Below are positions 49,619-58,649 of a stretch of 64,000 nt of DNA, in pieces (position 1 is the stretch's first letter; each line of letters opens with the position of its first letter). The notes beneath the pieces are model-generated. The model was not told the DNA's origin, did not search any database, and worked only from the letters and a program-made list of their open reading frames with translations. A program made the translations under genes and the position numbers. Origin of the DNA: an uncultured Acidobacteriaceae bacterium (GTDB lineage: Bacteria > Acidobacteriota > Terriglobia > Terriglobales > Acidobacteriaceae); assembly GCA_903828675.1 (NCBI GenBank), contig CAIKND010000221.1, positions 1-64,000 of the forward strand, given 5' to 3'.

Positions 49619-51579
49619 ACCGTTCAATTGCAAGTCCGGCCCGGCGCATCCAGGCTGTAGCCGCGATCCTCCTCATGCAAGCCAATCTCGCCCTCGCCGT
49701 AGAACCCCCAGTTGCTTCAACTGTCCCGCAGCAAATGCCCGCGGCGACAGCGCCTTTAGAGACACAGCAGAGCAGCATCCCATTCGCCCAGTTGCAGCAT
49801 CCTTCGCGCAATCCAATCGACGCCTATCGTGGCAAGACCGTTCCCCCGCCCAGTCTCGCGAACTCGATACGCCTAGACACCCTGGTTCGTGACGGCAAAA
49901 TCTACCTCTCCCTGCGCGACGCCATCGATCTCGCGCTTGAAAACAATCTGGATATTGTCATCGCGCGTTACAACCTGCCCATCGCTCAGATGGATATCCA
50001 GCGCACCCGCGCGGGCGGTTCGGTGCGCGGCGTGAATACTGGCGTCGTATCCGGCACGCCCGGCGGCGGCGGTGCGGGCGCCGGGGCCGGAACCGGTGCA
50101 GGCGGCACATCGAGCGGCGCGGGCGGCGCGGGCTCAGGCGCTTCCGGCATCGTCTCCTCCACCCTGGGAACGGGCACCTCCGTCTCCAGCTACGATCCTC
50201 AGATCAACGCCAACATCTATACAGATCACACCTCGGAACAGCTGACCAACTTCCAGGTGGAGGGCGTCTCGATTTACAAGTTCAATACCTCTCAAGCCAA
50301 TGTCAATTACAACCAGGCCTTCCCCACTGGCAGCAGCCTGCAAGTGTCGTGGGACAACAGCCGCCTTACTTCCAATGGCATCTACGACTACTTCAGCCCT
50401 TCCTATTCCTCCTCCATGCAGGTGGTCGCGCAACAGCACTTGCTCGCAGGATTCGGCCTGGGACCCAATCTGCGCTTCCTGCGCATCGCACGCACCAACC
50501 AGAAAATCTCTGACATTGCTTTCCGTGCCCAGGTTATCGCCACCGTTACGCAGATCTGCGATATGTACTGGGACTTGGTGAACGCCTACGATAACGAGCA
50601 AGTTGGCGAGCGGTCGGTGGCCTTTGCAAATGACACCCTGGCCACCAGCCGCAAGCAGCTTGAGCTTCAGGCCATTCCCGAGATGGACGTGCTGAAAGCG
50701 GAGGGCGAACTGGCCGTGCGCGAGCAGAACCTGACCGTGGCCCGCACCAATCTGGAGTTGCAGGAACTCTATATGAAGAACGCCATCACCCGCACTCTGG
50801 ACAATCCCATCCTGGAGGAGATGCCGGTGGTGCCCGTCGATCACATCGCCAGCAAGATCGAGGCAATTGCTGAACCCGTGCCGGACATGATTGCCGCCGC
50901 GCTCAGGGATCGCACCGAGTTGCTCGAGTCGAGCCTGGACCTCCAGAACCGCGAACTGAGCCGCAAGACCGCCCGCAACGCCCTGCTGCCGTCACTCGAT
51001 ATGTATGGCGCGTACGTGGGAACCGGGGCGGCCGGCACGCTGAACTCCAAATACTTCAATCCCAATGTGCCAACTACCTTGCCGTCCAGCTTTGGCGGCG
51101 CACTTCAGAATGCGCTGGACAACACATCGCCCGAGTACCGGGTAGGCTTGTCGCTCAGCATTCCCTTGCGCAACCGCATCGCAAAAGCCGACCAATACCG
51201 CACTGAACTCGAATACCGCCAGTCGCAGGTGTATCTTGAGGAGTTGAAAAAGCGCATCCGTATTGAAGTCCGCAACGCGCGTTATGCTTTGGAGCAGGGC
51301 GCCAGCCGCGTCAGTGCGGCGCGTAAGGCCCGCGACCTGTCTCAGAGGACCTTCGACATCATGCAGAAAGAGCAAAAGCTGGGCGCAGGATCAAATCAGC
51401 AGGCCCTTGCGGCCGAGCATGACCTGGCATTGGCCGAGTCCGCGCTCGTTACCGCCGAGACCGCTTATGAGAAGGCGCGCATTGAAGTGCGGCGCGCCAC
51501 CGGTTCGGTGCTGGTGGACTACGGCATCTCGATCGCCGACGCCAAAGCCGGCGTCGTGGAGGCAGACCATTCCCGCTAA
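49615..51579 (+). CDS. TolC-like outer membrane efflux protein
   Basis: A 654-residue outer membrane factor. Signal peptide residues 1-28 (ILLMQANLALAV). Two OEP repeats follow: the first has LSLRDAIDLALENNLDIVIARYNL near residue 98, the second RVGLSLSIPLRNRIAKAD near residue 525, with long helices characteristic of the periplasmic tunnel. Longer than usual owing to an N-terminal extension and a Gly/Ala/Ser-rich insert at residues 149-178. GTG start overlaps the ATPase stop. It would provide the outer membrane exit for the adaptor-ABC pump. Confidence 0.9.
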   Translation: MNRSIASPARRIQAVAAILLMQANLALAVEPPVASTVPQQMPAATAPLETQQSSIPFAQLQHPSRNPIDAYRGKTVPPPSLANSIRLDTLVRDGKIYLSLRDAIDLALENNLDIVIARYNLPIAQMDIQRTRAGGSVRGVNTGVVSGTPGGGGAGAGAGTGAGGTSSGAGGAGSGASGIVSSTLGTGTSVSSYDPQINANIYTDHTSEQLTNFQVEGVSIYKFNTSQANVNYNQAFPTGSSLQVSWDNSRLTSNGIYDYFSPSYSSSMQVVAQQHLLAGFGLGPNLRFLRIARTNQKISDIAFRAQVIATVTQICDMYWDLVNAYDNEQVGERSVAFANDTLATSRKQLELQAIPEMDVLKAEGELAVREQNLTVARTNLELQELYMKNAITRTLDNPILEEMPVVPVDHIASKIEAIAEPVPDMIAAALRDRTELLESSLDLQNRELSRKTARNALLPSLDMYGAYVGTGAAGTLNSKYFNPNVPTTLPSSFGGALQNALDNTSPEYRVGLSLSIPLRNRIAKADQYRTELEYRQSQVYLEELKKRIRIEVRNARYALEQGASRVSAARKARDLSQRTFDIMQKEQKLGAGSNQQALAAEHDLALAESALVTAETAYEKARIEVRRATGSVLVDYGISIADAKAGVVEADHSR

Positions 51580-52948
51580 GCAAGAGAGAACGCGCGTTTT
51601 GGTGGCTGACGATCAGCCCCACATTCTTGAGGCGGTCGAGTTGTTGCTCGGCCCGCACGGCATCGATGTGGACTGCGTACGCTCGCCCCGGCTGCTGCTT
51701 GAGGCGCTTGGCCAGGCCGACTACGATGTGATCCTCATCGACCTCAACTACACCCGCGACACCACCTCCGGACAGGAAGGCCTCGACCTGCTGGCGCGCA
51801 TTCAGGAGTTCGATGCCCGCCTGCCCGTCATCGTCATGACAGCCTGGGGTAACATCGGCCTCGCCGTAGAATCCATCAAGCGCGGCGCACGTGACTTTAT
51901 TCAGAAGCCGTGGGAGAACGAGCGCCTGCTCTCGCTCATTCGCGTTCACGCCGAACTCAGGCAGGTCTTGCGCCGTGCCCGCCAGCTTGAGCTTGAAAAC
52001 CGCCTGCTGCGCGCCGAAGGCATGCCGGAATTTATTGCGGCCGCGCCTTCCATGCAGCCGGTGCTTGAACTCATCGCGCAAGTCGGCCCCTCCGACGCCA
52101 ACGTGCTCATCACCGGCGAACACGGAACCGGCAAGGAGATTGTTGCCCGCTTGCTCCACGCCGCTTCGCCCCGCGCCAAAATGTCACTTGTGGCCGTGAA
52201 CGCCGGAGGACTTCCCGAAGGAACCTTCGAGAGCGAAATCTTCGGTCACGTCAAGGGCGCTTTCACTGACGCGCGCACCGACCGTATTGGCCGTTTCGAA
52301 CTGGCCAATGGCGGCACGCTCTTCCTGGATGAAATCGCCAACGTCCCGCTGCGCCAGCAGGCCAAGCTGCTGCGGGTTTTGGAAACTGGCGAACTGGAGC
52401 GCGTAGGCTCTTCGCAAACCCGCCGTGTGGACGTCCGCATTCTGTCGGCCACCAACGCCCTGCTCCACGAAGAGGCTGCCGCCGGCAACTTCCGTGAAGA
52501 CCTCCTGTTCCGTATCAACACTGTCGAGATTCACCTGCCCGCGCTGCGCGAGCGCCGTGAAGACATTCCGCTGCTGGCCACGCATTTTCTCAACCGCAAC
52601 CGCGCCCGATATCGCAAGCAGGTGACTGGATTCACGCCCGCGGCCATGCAGCTGATGATGCAGTACTCCTGGCCCGGCAACGTGCGCGAACTCGAGCACA
52701 CCGTCGAACGTGCCGTTCTGCTTTGCCGCGGACAGGAAGTTGAGCCCGCCAATCTCGCCATCTCCACCGCGCGCTCTGGCGCGGCCTCGCTTGATAACAT
52801 GAGCGAGAACATGAGTATCGACGAGGTCGAATCCCTGCTCATTAAAAAGGTCCTTCGCCGCTGTGAGGGCAACATCTCGCAGGCTGCCGAGGCTCTTGGG
52901 CTCAGCCGCGCCGCGCTTTATCGCCGCATCGAGAAATATGGAATCTGA
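51569..52948 (+). CDS. NtrC-type sigma-54 response regulator
   Basis: A 459-residue response regulator: receiver domain residues 8-125 with phospho-acceptor Asp58 (DVILIDLN); AAA+ domain with Walker A GEHGTGKEI, the sigma-54 loop as GAFTDA (usual GAFTGA) and Walker B GGTLFLDEIA; Fis-type HTH at the C-terminus (GNISQAAEALGLSRAALYRRIEKYG). The only start that keeps the first receiver strand (RVLVADD) is ATT at 51569, with GGAGG 6 bases upstream, overlapping the TolC stop; TTG 51599 or GTG 51602 would delete that strand. It probably activates the sigma-54 promoter upstream of its own operon. Confidence 0.88.
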   Translation: MPAKQERTRVLVADDQPHILEAVELLLGPHGIDVDCVRSPRLLLEALGQADYDVILIDLNYTRDTTSGQEGLDLLARIQEFDARLPVIVMTAWGNIGLAVESIKRGARDFIQKPWENERLLSLIRVHAELRQVLRRARQLELENRLLRAEGMPEFIAAAPSMQPVLELIAQVGPSDANVLITGEHGTGKEIVARLLHAASPRAKMSLVAVNAGGLPEGTFESEIFGHVKGAFTDARTDRIGRFELANGGTLFLDEIANVPLRQQAKLLRVLETGELERVGSSQTRRVDVRILSATNALLHEEAAAGNFREDLLFRINTVEIHLPALRERREDIPLLATHFLNRNRARYRKQVTGFTPAAMQLMMQYSWPGNVRELEHTVERAVLLCRGQEVEPANLAISTARSGAASLDNMSENMSIDEVESLLIKKVLRRCEGNISQAAEALGLSRAALYRRIEKYGI

Positions 52949-54299
52949 GAAAGTCGGTCGCAGGCATAGACGCTCTGTGGTGCGCCGGGCATGGCTCTTC
53001 TGCCTGCTCCTGGCGCTGCCCGCGCTGGTTTTAGCCGCAGTCCTGCCCTATTACAAATCCATCTCGCTAGCGCCTGCTCTGCTGCTGGCCGCGGGCCTGC
53101 TGGTCTATCTCCTGCTGGTGGCCGCAGCTCTCATTGAAGGTCTGGTCCTCCCCTTTCAAACTCTCTCGAACGTCGTCTCGTCATTGCGCGAAGGCGATTA
53201 CTCCTTTCGAGCGCGCGGATCAGGCTCAGGGGACGCGTTTGGTGAACTGGCCTGGGAGGTCAACGCGCTCGCCGACCTGCTGCAAAAGCAGCGGGTGCGC
53301 TCGCTGGAAGCAACCGCCTTGCTGGCTCGCATCCTTGAAGTGATGCACGCGCCCCTGTTCGCCTTCGACCGCAACAACCTGTTGCAACTGGTAAACAACG
53401 CCGGACTCAAGCTGCTGGGCTTGCCCCATGCCCGCAGCTTTGGCCGCACCGCCGCCGAACTCGGCCTTGAGATTCTGCTCGACTCGCCTGACCAGACCAT
53501 TCATCCTTTCAGCGTCGATCAAAAGTCCTCTGCCGCCCCCACGCGCTGGCTGCTTCGCAAGGCGGTCTTCCGCCAGGAGGGCGTTCCCCACACGCTGCTG
53601 CTGCTGGCCGATGTGAGCTTGCCCTTGCAGGAGGAGGAACAGGCTGCATGGAAGCGCCTAATCCGTGTGCTTGGCCACGAGCTCTCTAACTCGCTTGCGC
53701 CCATCAAGTCCATTGCCGGCAGCCTGCTGGAACGAGTGGATAATCTGCAGGGCGACGATGCAACCCTGCGCGATTTTCGCCGCGGCCTGGGCGTAGTGGA
53801 GAGCCGCGCCGACGCGCTTCACCGCTTCGTGCAGTCTTACCGGCAGCTCGCCCAGTTGCCGCCGCCTCAACTCAGGCCGGTCGCATTGGCGCCGCTGATT
53901 GAGCGCGTGGTGCTTCTCGATCAGCGCCTGCCAGTCCGCCTCGATGCCGGACCGCAGATCATTCTCAACGCCGACCCCGACCAGTTGGAGCAGATGCTCA
54001 TCAACCTGCTGGCCAACGCGGTGGACGCCTCGCTCGCGAATAATGCGCAGCCGGTGCGTGCAAGCTGGGAGGTCGCAGGTTCAAATCTGCTGGTGGTCTT
54101 AGAAGACCGGGGATTGGGCATCGCCAACGCAGAGAACCTGTTCGTTCCCTTCTACACGACCAAGCCTGCGGGTAGCGGCGTCGGTCTGGCGCTCGCGCAG
54201 CAGATTGCGCGTGCCCACGGCGGAGAGATTCAGCTCATGAATCGGGAGGACGGCGAAGGCGCCCGCGCTACCATTCGCCTGCCATTGACGGCAGGTTAG
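52938..54299 (+). CDS. Membrane sensor histidine kinase (NtrY/PAS type)
   Basis: A 453-residue kinase. Two membrane helices (residues 18-36 and 42-65) with almost no periplasmic loop, a HAMP domain (LPFQTLSNVVSSLREGDYSF), a PAS-like region near 130-230, HisKA with phospho-acceptor His247 in VLGHELSNSLAPIKSIAG, and a HATPase with LINLLANAVDAS, DRGLGI and FYTTKPAGSGVGLALAQQI. Its ATG overlaps the regulator gene end by 11 bases. With such short periplasmic exposure it likely senses a membrane or cytoplasmic cue, or the state of the pump. Cognate partner of the NtrC-type regulator. Confidence 0.9.
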   Translation: MESEKVGRRHRRSVVRRAWLFCLLLALPALVLAAVLPYYKSISLAPALLLAAGLLVYLLLVAAALIEGLVLPFQTLSNVVSSLREGDYSFRARGSGSGDAFGELAWEVNALADLLQKQRVRSLEATALLARILEVMHAPLFAFDRNNLLQLVNNAGLKLLGLPHARSFGRTAAELGLEILLDSPDQTIHPFSVDQKSSAAPTRWLLRKAVFRQEGVPHTLLLLADVSLPLQEEEQAAWKRLIRVLGHELSNSLAPIKSIAGSLLERVDNLQGDDATLRDFRRGLGVVESRADALHRFVQSYRQLAQLPPPQLRPVALAPLIERVVLLDQRLPVRLDAGPQIILNADPDQLEQMLINLLANAVDASLANNAQPVRASWEVAGSNLLVVLEDRGLGIANAENLFVPFYTTKPAGSGVGLALAQQIARAHGGEIQLMNREDGEGARATIRLPLTAG

Positions 54300-57244
54300 A
54301 CCGATCGAGCGGGTCTACTCAATGAAGTCGCCTGCGGATCGATTTCCACCGCCACTACGCAGTTGCGCCCGTTGTCTTTGGCGCGATAAAGAGCTGCGTC
54401 CGCGGCATGCATGATGGATTCATAGTCGGTTGGAAAGCCGGAGGCCACGCCGAAACTCGCAGTTACCTGCATCCTCGATTCACCTTGCGGAAATTGGGCT
54501 GCCTGCACCGCAAGCCGCATTTGCTCTGCGCGAAGGCGTGCGGCTACAAAATTCGACCCCGGCAGGATAAGCAGGAATTCCTCGCCTCCAAAACGGCCAA
54601 CCCAGTCGTAGGAGCGCACTGAGCGCATGAGGATCAGGCCAATCTCTTGCAGAACGACATCTCCGGATGGATGGCCATAGGTATCGTTGATCCGTTTAAA
54701 GTGATCCAGATCCACCAGGATCAAACTCAGAGGCGTACCATCGCGGCGCGCACGGTCGACTTCCCCACGCAGGCGATCGATGATAATCCGGTGGTTCCAC
54801 AGGCCGGTCAGATCGTCATGCTCGGCAAAGTGGCGCATCTGTTCCCGGGCATGCAACAGATCTGCCTTTTCGCGTTCCAGATCTTCGGTCCGGCGTTGCA
54901 CGGCGAGTTCGAGTTGCCGCTTTTGCCCAACCAGAAGATGGACGCGCCAGCGCCACGCGAGCATGATTCCGATGCATACCAGCAGCGCCAATCCCAGGCG
55001 CAGTTCCCAACTCTGCCACCAGCGTGGAGTGATGCGAAAGTTGATCTCCACAATCGCTGAAGACTTACTTCCTGTCACATCCACTGTTTCTGCCTGGAAT
55101 CGGTAATCCCCAGGCGCCAGGCGCGGATAGCGCAGATTGGCTTCGTCCGTCTCCACCCATTCCGGCTCCAGCCCCAGTAACCGGTATCGAATGCGGAGGC
55201 GGTGCACATCGCGAAAGTTGAGAGTGGCCACGGAGATCGCAAGAGGGCTCTCGCTCCACGGAATTCGCGCTCTGTCGGCAATAGCCGCGGATCCGAAAGA
55301 TATTTGAGAAATAGTAGGAGTCAGCAACGTGATGTCTGGGACGGTCGCAGGCTTGACCAGGTGCGAAAGCCCGCCGGATGTGCCGATCCACATGCTTCCA
55401 TCGCGGTCCTCGTTCAGCGCGTGGCCGTCGGTGTCGTTCCAGATCAGCCCGTCATCCTGATCAAAGCTGCGCCATGAGCGGCCGTCGTAAACCGTGACCC
55501 CGGCGTCCTGTCCTATCCACACCCAGCCACGATCGTCCACGGCCAAAGAGACTACCTGCTCTGAGAGCAGGCGAGGGTAAACGACATGCTCCGATTCAAC
55601 AACCTTGTCTCCAACAATCCGCAGCCGCATTACCCCGGCAAACTCCCCCGCCGCCCAGAAGTTTCCCTGTTTGTCAGCCTCGATCTGGTGCGGGATGACG
55701 CCGGAGAGTCCGGGATCGATGCGGTGCCAGCCAGTCGAGTCCAGCCGGTAAAGCGCCTCGTCCGAGGCGGCCCAAAGGCGGTTTGCGCTGTCCAGGGTCA
55801 CGTGCCTGAAGCGCGCCCTGGGATGTGCAATGGCAGGGTCTTCCACCAGGCGCGGTGTACAGTCTCTGGCTGCGGTATCCACCACGTACAGTCCGCCGTT
55901 GGTGGCCACCCACAGGCGGTGCTCGCTGTCGCTTTGCATGTGGTAAACTTCGGGAACTTTCCAGGAGCGTCCGGCCAGTGTCTTCGCGTCAATCCGGGTC
56001 AGCGTACCGGCTCCGCTGCCCAACCAGATGTTGCCATCGGCGGTTCCAGCCAACGCAAAGGCGCGCGCCGTTTCGATGCCCGGGCTCTGCCATGTTCTGG
56101 CGGCGTTTGCTCCTGGCGGAATCCAGTTAAGGCCAGACTCGGTGCCAATCCATAGCCGGCCGCTGCGGTCGCGCAGCGACGACCATACAATGTCGTCACT
56201 CAATCCTTCCGCAACGGTGTAGGCTTCCCAACTATCCTGTCCAACCCAGCGAAGAAGACCGTGGCCAACCGCACCAATCCAGATGGAACCTTCGCGGTCG
56301 ACAAATAGCACTGAAATGTCAGAGCGTGACAGTCCATTGCGCCCGGTAACCATGCGCCAATGGCCCTTGTCCCAAAGCCCGAAGGCAGCGCCTTGAGATG
56401 CGGCTATGCGCCCCTGCGCATCCTCGGCCAGCGTGTTGTAGGGCGCTGCAAGCGGCTGGCCAGGAAGTTCATGTGCGGCATACTTGCCCTCCGCGGCGTT
56501 CACTTCGCCCAGATGGGTCATGCCGCGAATCCAAAGGCGGCCATCGCGCGAAATCAACAGATGGAGCCAGCGCTCCTCGGGAAGGTGAAGGCCCGCTCCC
56601 AAGTGCGTCGTCTTGCCGCCCGCTAGACGGCACAGGTCTGATCCGCAGCCATACCACAGGGTTCCATCCGGCCCGTAAAGCACGCTCCAGATGGGTCCAT
56701 TCTCTAGTTGAACTGGCTCGGCGGTCCATTGCTCCGGCGCCGCGCGCCTGAGCATAAATGCGCCGCTTTGATCCGCTGCCAACACTTGGCCCGGCGCACT
56801 TTGAGTGAAGACCGTCCCAATGCGCTGCGAGAAATGGCTAGTCTGATCAGGGGGATGGATTTCGGCGAAACTGCCATTCCGTTGCTGAAAGTAGATCCCG
56901 CTCGTGGTTCCCGCAAATAGCGTCCCATCCCGCTCGATAAAAAGGCTTTGGATGGTCCGGGCGCGCAGGCCGTTGCTGCTGCCGAACTTCCTGAACTGGA
57001 CGCCGTCATAGCGATACAGGCCGTTCTCGGTCCCAACCCAAAGGTAGCCTGAATGGTCTTGCACAATGCAATTCACATTCAGGTTGTCCATTCCACCGGC
57101 AGCCTGGCTGAAGCTCAAGTGCTGGGCCCGGCTTGGAGACACGGCCAGCATGAGCGTGGCAACCACACACACCAATGCCACCAGAATGCCTGTCAGCTTA
57201 AGTGCAGCGTTCCGCAAGATGAATCCCACTTTAGATGAGTTCAA
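54296..57244 (-). CDS. Two-component-propeller diguanylate cyclase
   Basis: A 982-residue protein. An N-terminal signal/anchor (residues 15-41), then about 14 Reg_prop beta-propeller blades (LWVGTENGLYRYDG, IWIGAVGHGLLRW, MWIGTSGGLSHL), a Y_Y_Y domain near residue 680-755 (RIRYRLLGLEPEW), one membrane helix (LGLALLVCIGIMLAWRW) and a C-terminal GGDEF domain with active-site GGEEF and an upstream inhibitory RSYD I-site exactly five residues before it. It should make cyclic di-GMP in response to a periplasmic ligand. Start codon TTG at 57244 is uncertain. Its stop overlaps the kinase gene stop by 2 bases in convergent orientation. Confidence 0.9.
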   Translation of the reverse strand: MNSSKVGFILRNAALKLTGILVALVCVVATLMLAVSPSRAQHLSFSQAAGGMDNLNVNCIVQDHSGYLWVGTENGLYRYDGVQFRKFGSSNGLRARTIQSLFIERDGTLFAGTTSGIYFQQRNGSFAEIHPPDQTSHFSQRIGTVFTQSAPGQVLAADQSGAFMLRRAAPEQWTAEPVQLENGPIWSVLYGPDGTLWYGCGSDLCRLAGGKTTHLGAGLHLPEERWLHLLISRDGRLWIRGMTHLGEVNAAEGKYAAHELPGQPLAAPYNTLAEDAQGRIAASQGAAFGLWDKGHWRMVTGRNGLSRSDISVLFVDREGSIWIGAVGHGLLRWVGQDSWEAYTVAEGLSDDIVWSSLRDRSGRLWIGTESGLNWIPPGANAARTWQSPGIETARAFALAGTADGNIWLGSGAGTLTRIDAKTLAGRSWKVPEVYHMQSDSEHRLWVATNGGLYVVDTAARDCTPRLVEDPAIAHPRARFRHVTLDSANRLWAASDEALYRLDSTGWHRIDPGLSGVIPHQIEADKQGNFWAAGEFAGVMRLRIVGDKVVESEHVVYPRLLSEQVVSLAVDDRGWVWIGQDAGVTVYDGRSWRSFDQDDGLIWNDTDGHALNEDRDGSMWIGTSGGLSHLVKPATVPDITLLTPTISQISFGSAAIADRARIPWSESPLAISVATLNFRDVHRLRIRYRLLGLEPEWVETDEANLRYPRLAPGDYRFQAETVDVTGSKSSAIVEINFRITPRWWQSWELRLGLALLVCIGIMLAWRWRVHLLVGQKRQLELAVQRRTEDLEREKADLLHAREQMRHFAEHDDLTGLWNHRIIIDRLRGEVDRARRDGTPLSLILVDLDHFKRINDTYGHPSGDVVLQEIGLILMRSVRSYDWVGRFGGEEFLLILPGSNFVAARLRAEQMRLAVQAAQFPQGESRMQVTASFGVASGFPTDYESIMHAADAALYRAKDNGRNCVVAVEIDPQATSLSRPARSV

Positions 57245-57321
57245 TATATACCCGGCTCGTTAACCGGGAAAAATGAAGAATGTTCGTGTGGGATATCAAG
57301 TCTCGTAATCCCCGGAATCGC

Positions 57322-58638
57322 TTAGCCGCAAAGGATTGCCGAATCGGGAGAATCCAGAGAGTCGACTTCAGGATACGCATCGGAGTCCTCCCCGCCACTC
57401 GCTTCTTCCTTGCCGTCTGGCGTAGCAAGCCGCGTAACAAAGAACCGCTCCACTTCGCCCAGCACTTCTGTTCCGGTGCGAGCGTGGTAAATGGCGGCCC
57501 GCAGCTTCGCTCCTCCCGGCACTCCATGCGTGAACCAGGTGGCAAACTGCTTCATCTTCCCGGCCGTTTCGCCCATCCGGGCCGCCCGGGGCAGTTCCTT
57601 GGTAGCCTCAACCTCGGCCAACAGCATCTCAAAGTAGGCCCGGATCATCCGGTAGCGGTCTTCCATGGTGGGCTGTTCGTAGCTGCCGGTCACCGTGTAC
57701 TGGGCAATCTGCCGGAAGATCCACGGATTCGCCGGAGCCGCCCGCCCGATCATCACCGCGTCGCAGCCGGTTTGCGCCACCATCGCCGCCGCGTCTTCCG
57801 GGGTGCGGATATCCCCGTTGCCAATCACCGGAATCCCAACCGCCTGCTTGACCTGGGCAATCCACTTCCACTGTGCCTGGCCGCTGTACCCTTGTTCGCG
57901 AGTCCGGGCGTGCAGTGCCACGGCGTTCAGCCCCTCGGTCTCCGCCATCCGCGCCAGCTCCACGCACACAATCTGGCTCTCGTTCCAGCCCATGCGGAAT
58001 TTCACGGTGAAGGGAATCGTCACCGCTTTCCGCACCGCCTTGAAAATTTCGCCGATCTTTGGCAGATCGCGCAGCAGTCCCGAACCGCCGTTGCATCCCA
58101 CCACGCGCTTGGCCGGGCAGCCCAGGTTCAGGTCCACCAGGTCGAACCCCGTCTCTTCCACGATCCGCGCCGCGTCAGCCAGCGTCTCAGGATTGGACCC
58201 AAAAAGCTGCGCGCCGATCGGATGCTCGTCGTCGTAGAAGGTAAGGTACCGCTGCCGCTTTGATTCCCGCATCCGCGCCAGCCCATCGGCAGATGTAAAC
58301 TCGGTCATCAGCAGCCCGCACCCCGACTGCGCATTGGTCACCGTGGCCTCAATCCCTGTTCCATCGGGAAGAACGGGTGCCCCAGGTCGCGATTCTGAGA
58401 CCGGGGAATCAAGTTCACTCTGAGCGCCCTCGGTGGCTACGGCCGTAAACAAGCTGGCGTGCCGAATGAACCGCCGGAAGACCGTATCCGTCACCCCGGC
58501 CATGGGGGCAAGCACCGTCGCCGGTGTTACTAGGACATTCCCCAGGCGCACCTCCGCCGGTACCCGCGCCTGCTCTGGCATGGCGTGGTCTATGGGATTG
58601 TCCCAGTCCTTGTTTACGGTGAAGCCCTTGCCCGCCAT
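57322..58638 (-). CDS. dus: tRNA-dihydrouridine synthase (DusB-like)
   Basis: A 438-residue FMN-dependent tRNA dihydrouridine synthase. Landmarks: LAPMAGVTDTVFRRF, VDLNLGCPAKRVVGCNGGSGLL with catalytic Cys, KFRMGWNES, ALHARTREQGYSGQAQWKWI, GNGDIRTPEDAA and MIGRAAPANPWIF. ATG at 58638 has GGAG 5 bases upstream. An insert of about 35 residues lies after the first motif (near residues 65-100) and the C-terminus has an extra acidic tail. It reduces specific uridines of tRNA. It lies 11 bases after the small upstream gene and is probably co-transcribed. Confidence 0.93.
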   Translation of the reverse strand: MAGKGFTVNKDWDNPIDHAMPEQARVPAEVRLGNVLVTPATVLAPMAGVTDTVFRRFIRHASLFTAVATEGAQSELDSPVSESRPGAPVLPDGTGIEATVTNAQSGCGLLMTEFTSADGLARMRESKRQRYLTFYDDEHPIGAQLFGSNPETLADAARIVEETGFDLVDLNLGCPAKRVVGCNGGSGLLRDLPKIGEIFKAVRKAVTIPFTVKFRMGWNESQIVCVELARMAETEGLNAVALHARTREQGYSGQAQWKWIAQVKQAVGIPVIGNGDIRTPEDAAAMVAQTGCDAVMIGRAAPANPWIFRQIAQYTVTGSYEQPTMEDRYRMIRAYFEMLLAEVEATKELPRAARMGETAGKMKQFATWFTHGVPGGAKLRAAIYHARTGTEVLGEVERFFVTRLATPDGKEEASGGEDSDAYPEVDSLDSPDSAILCG

Positions 58639-58649
58639 AACTCTCCAGA

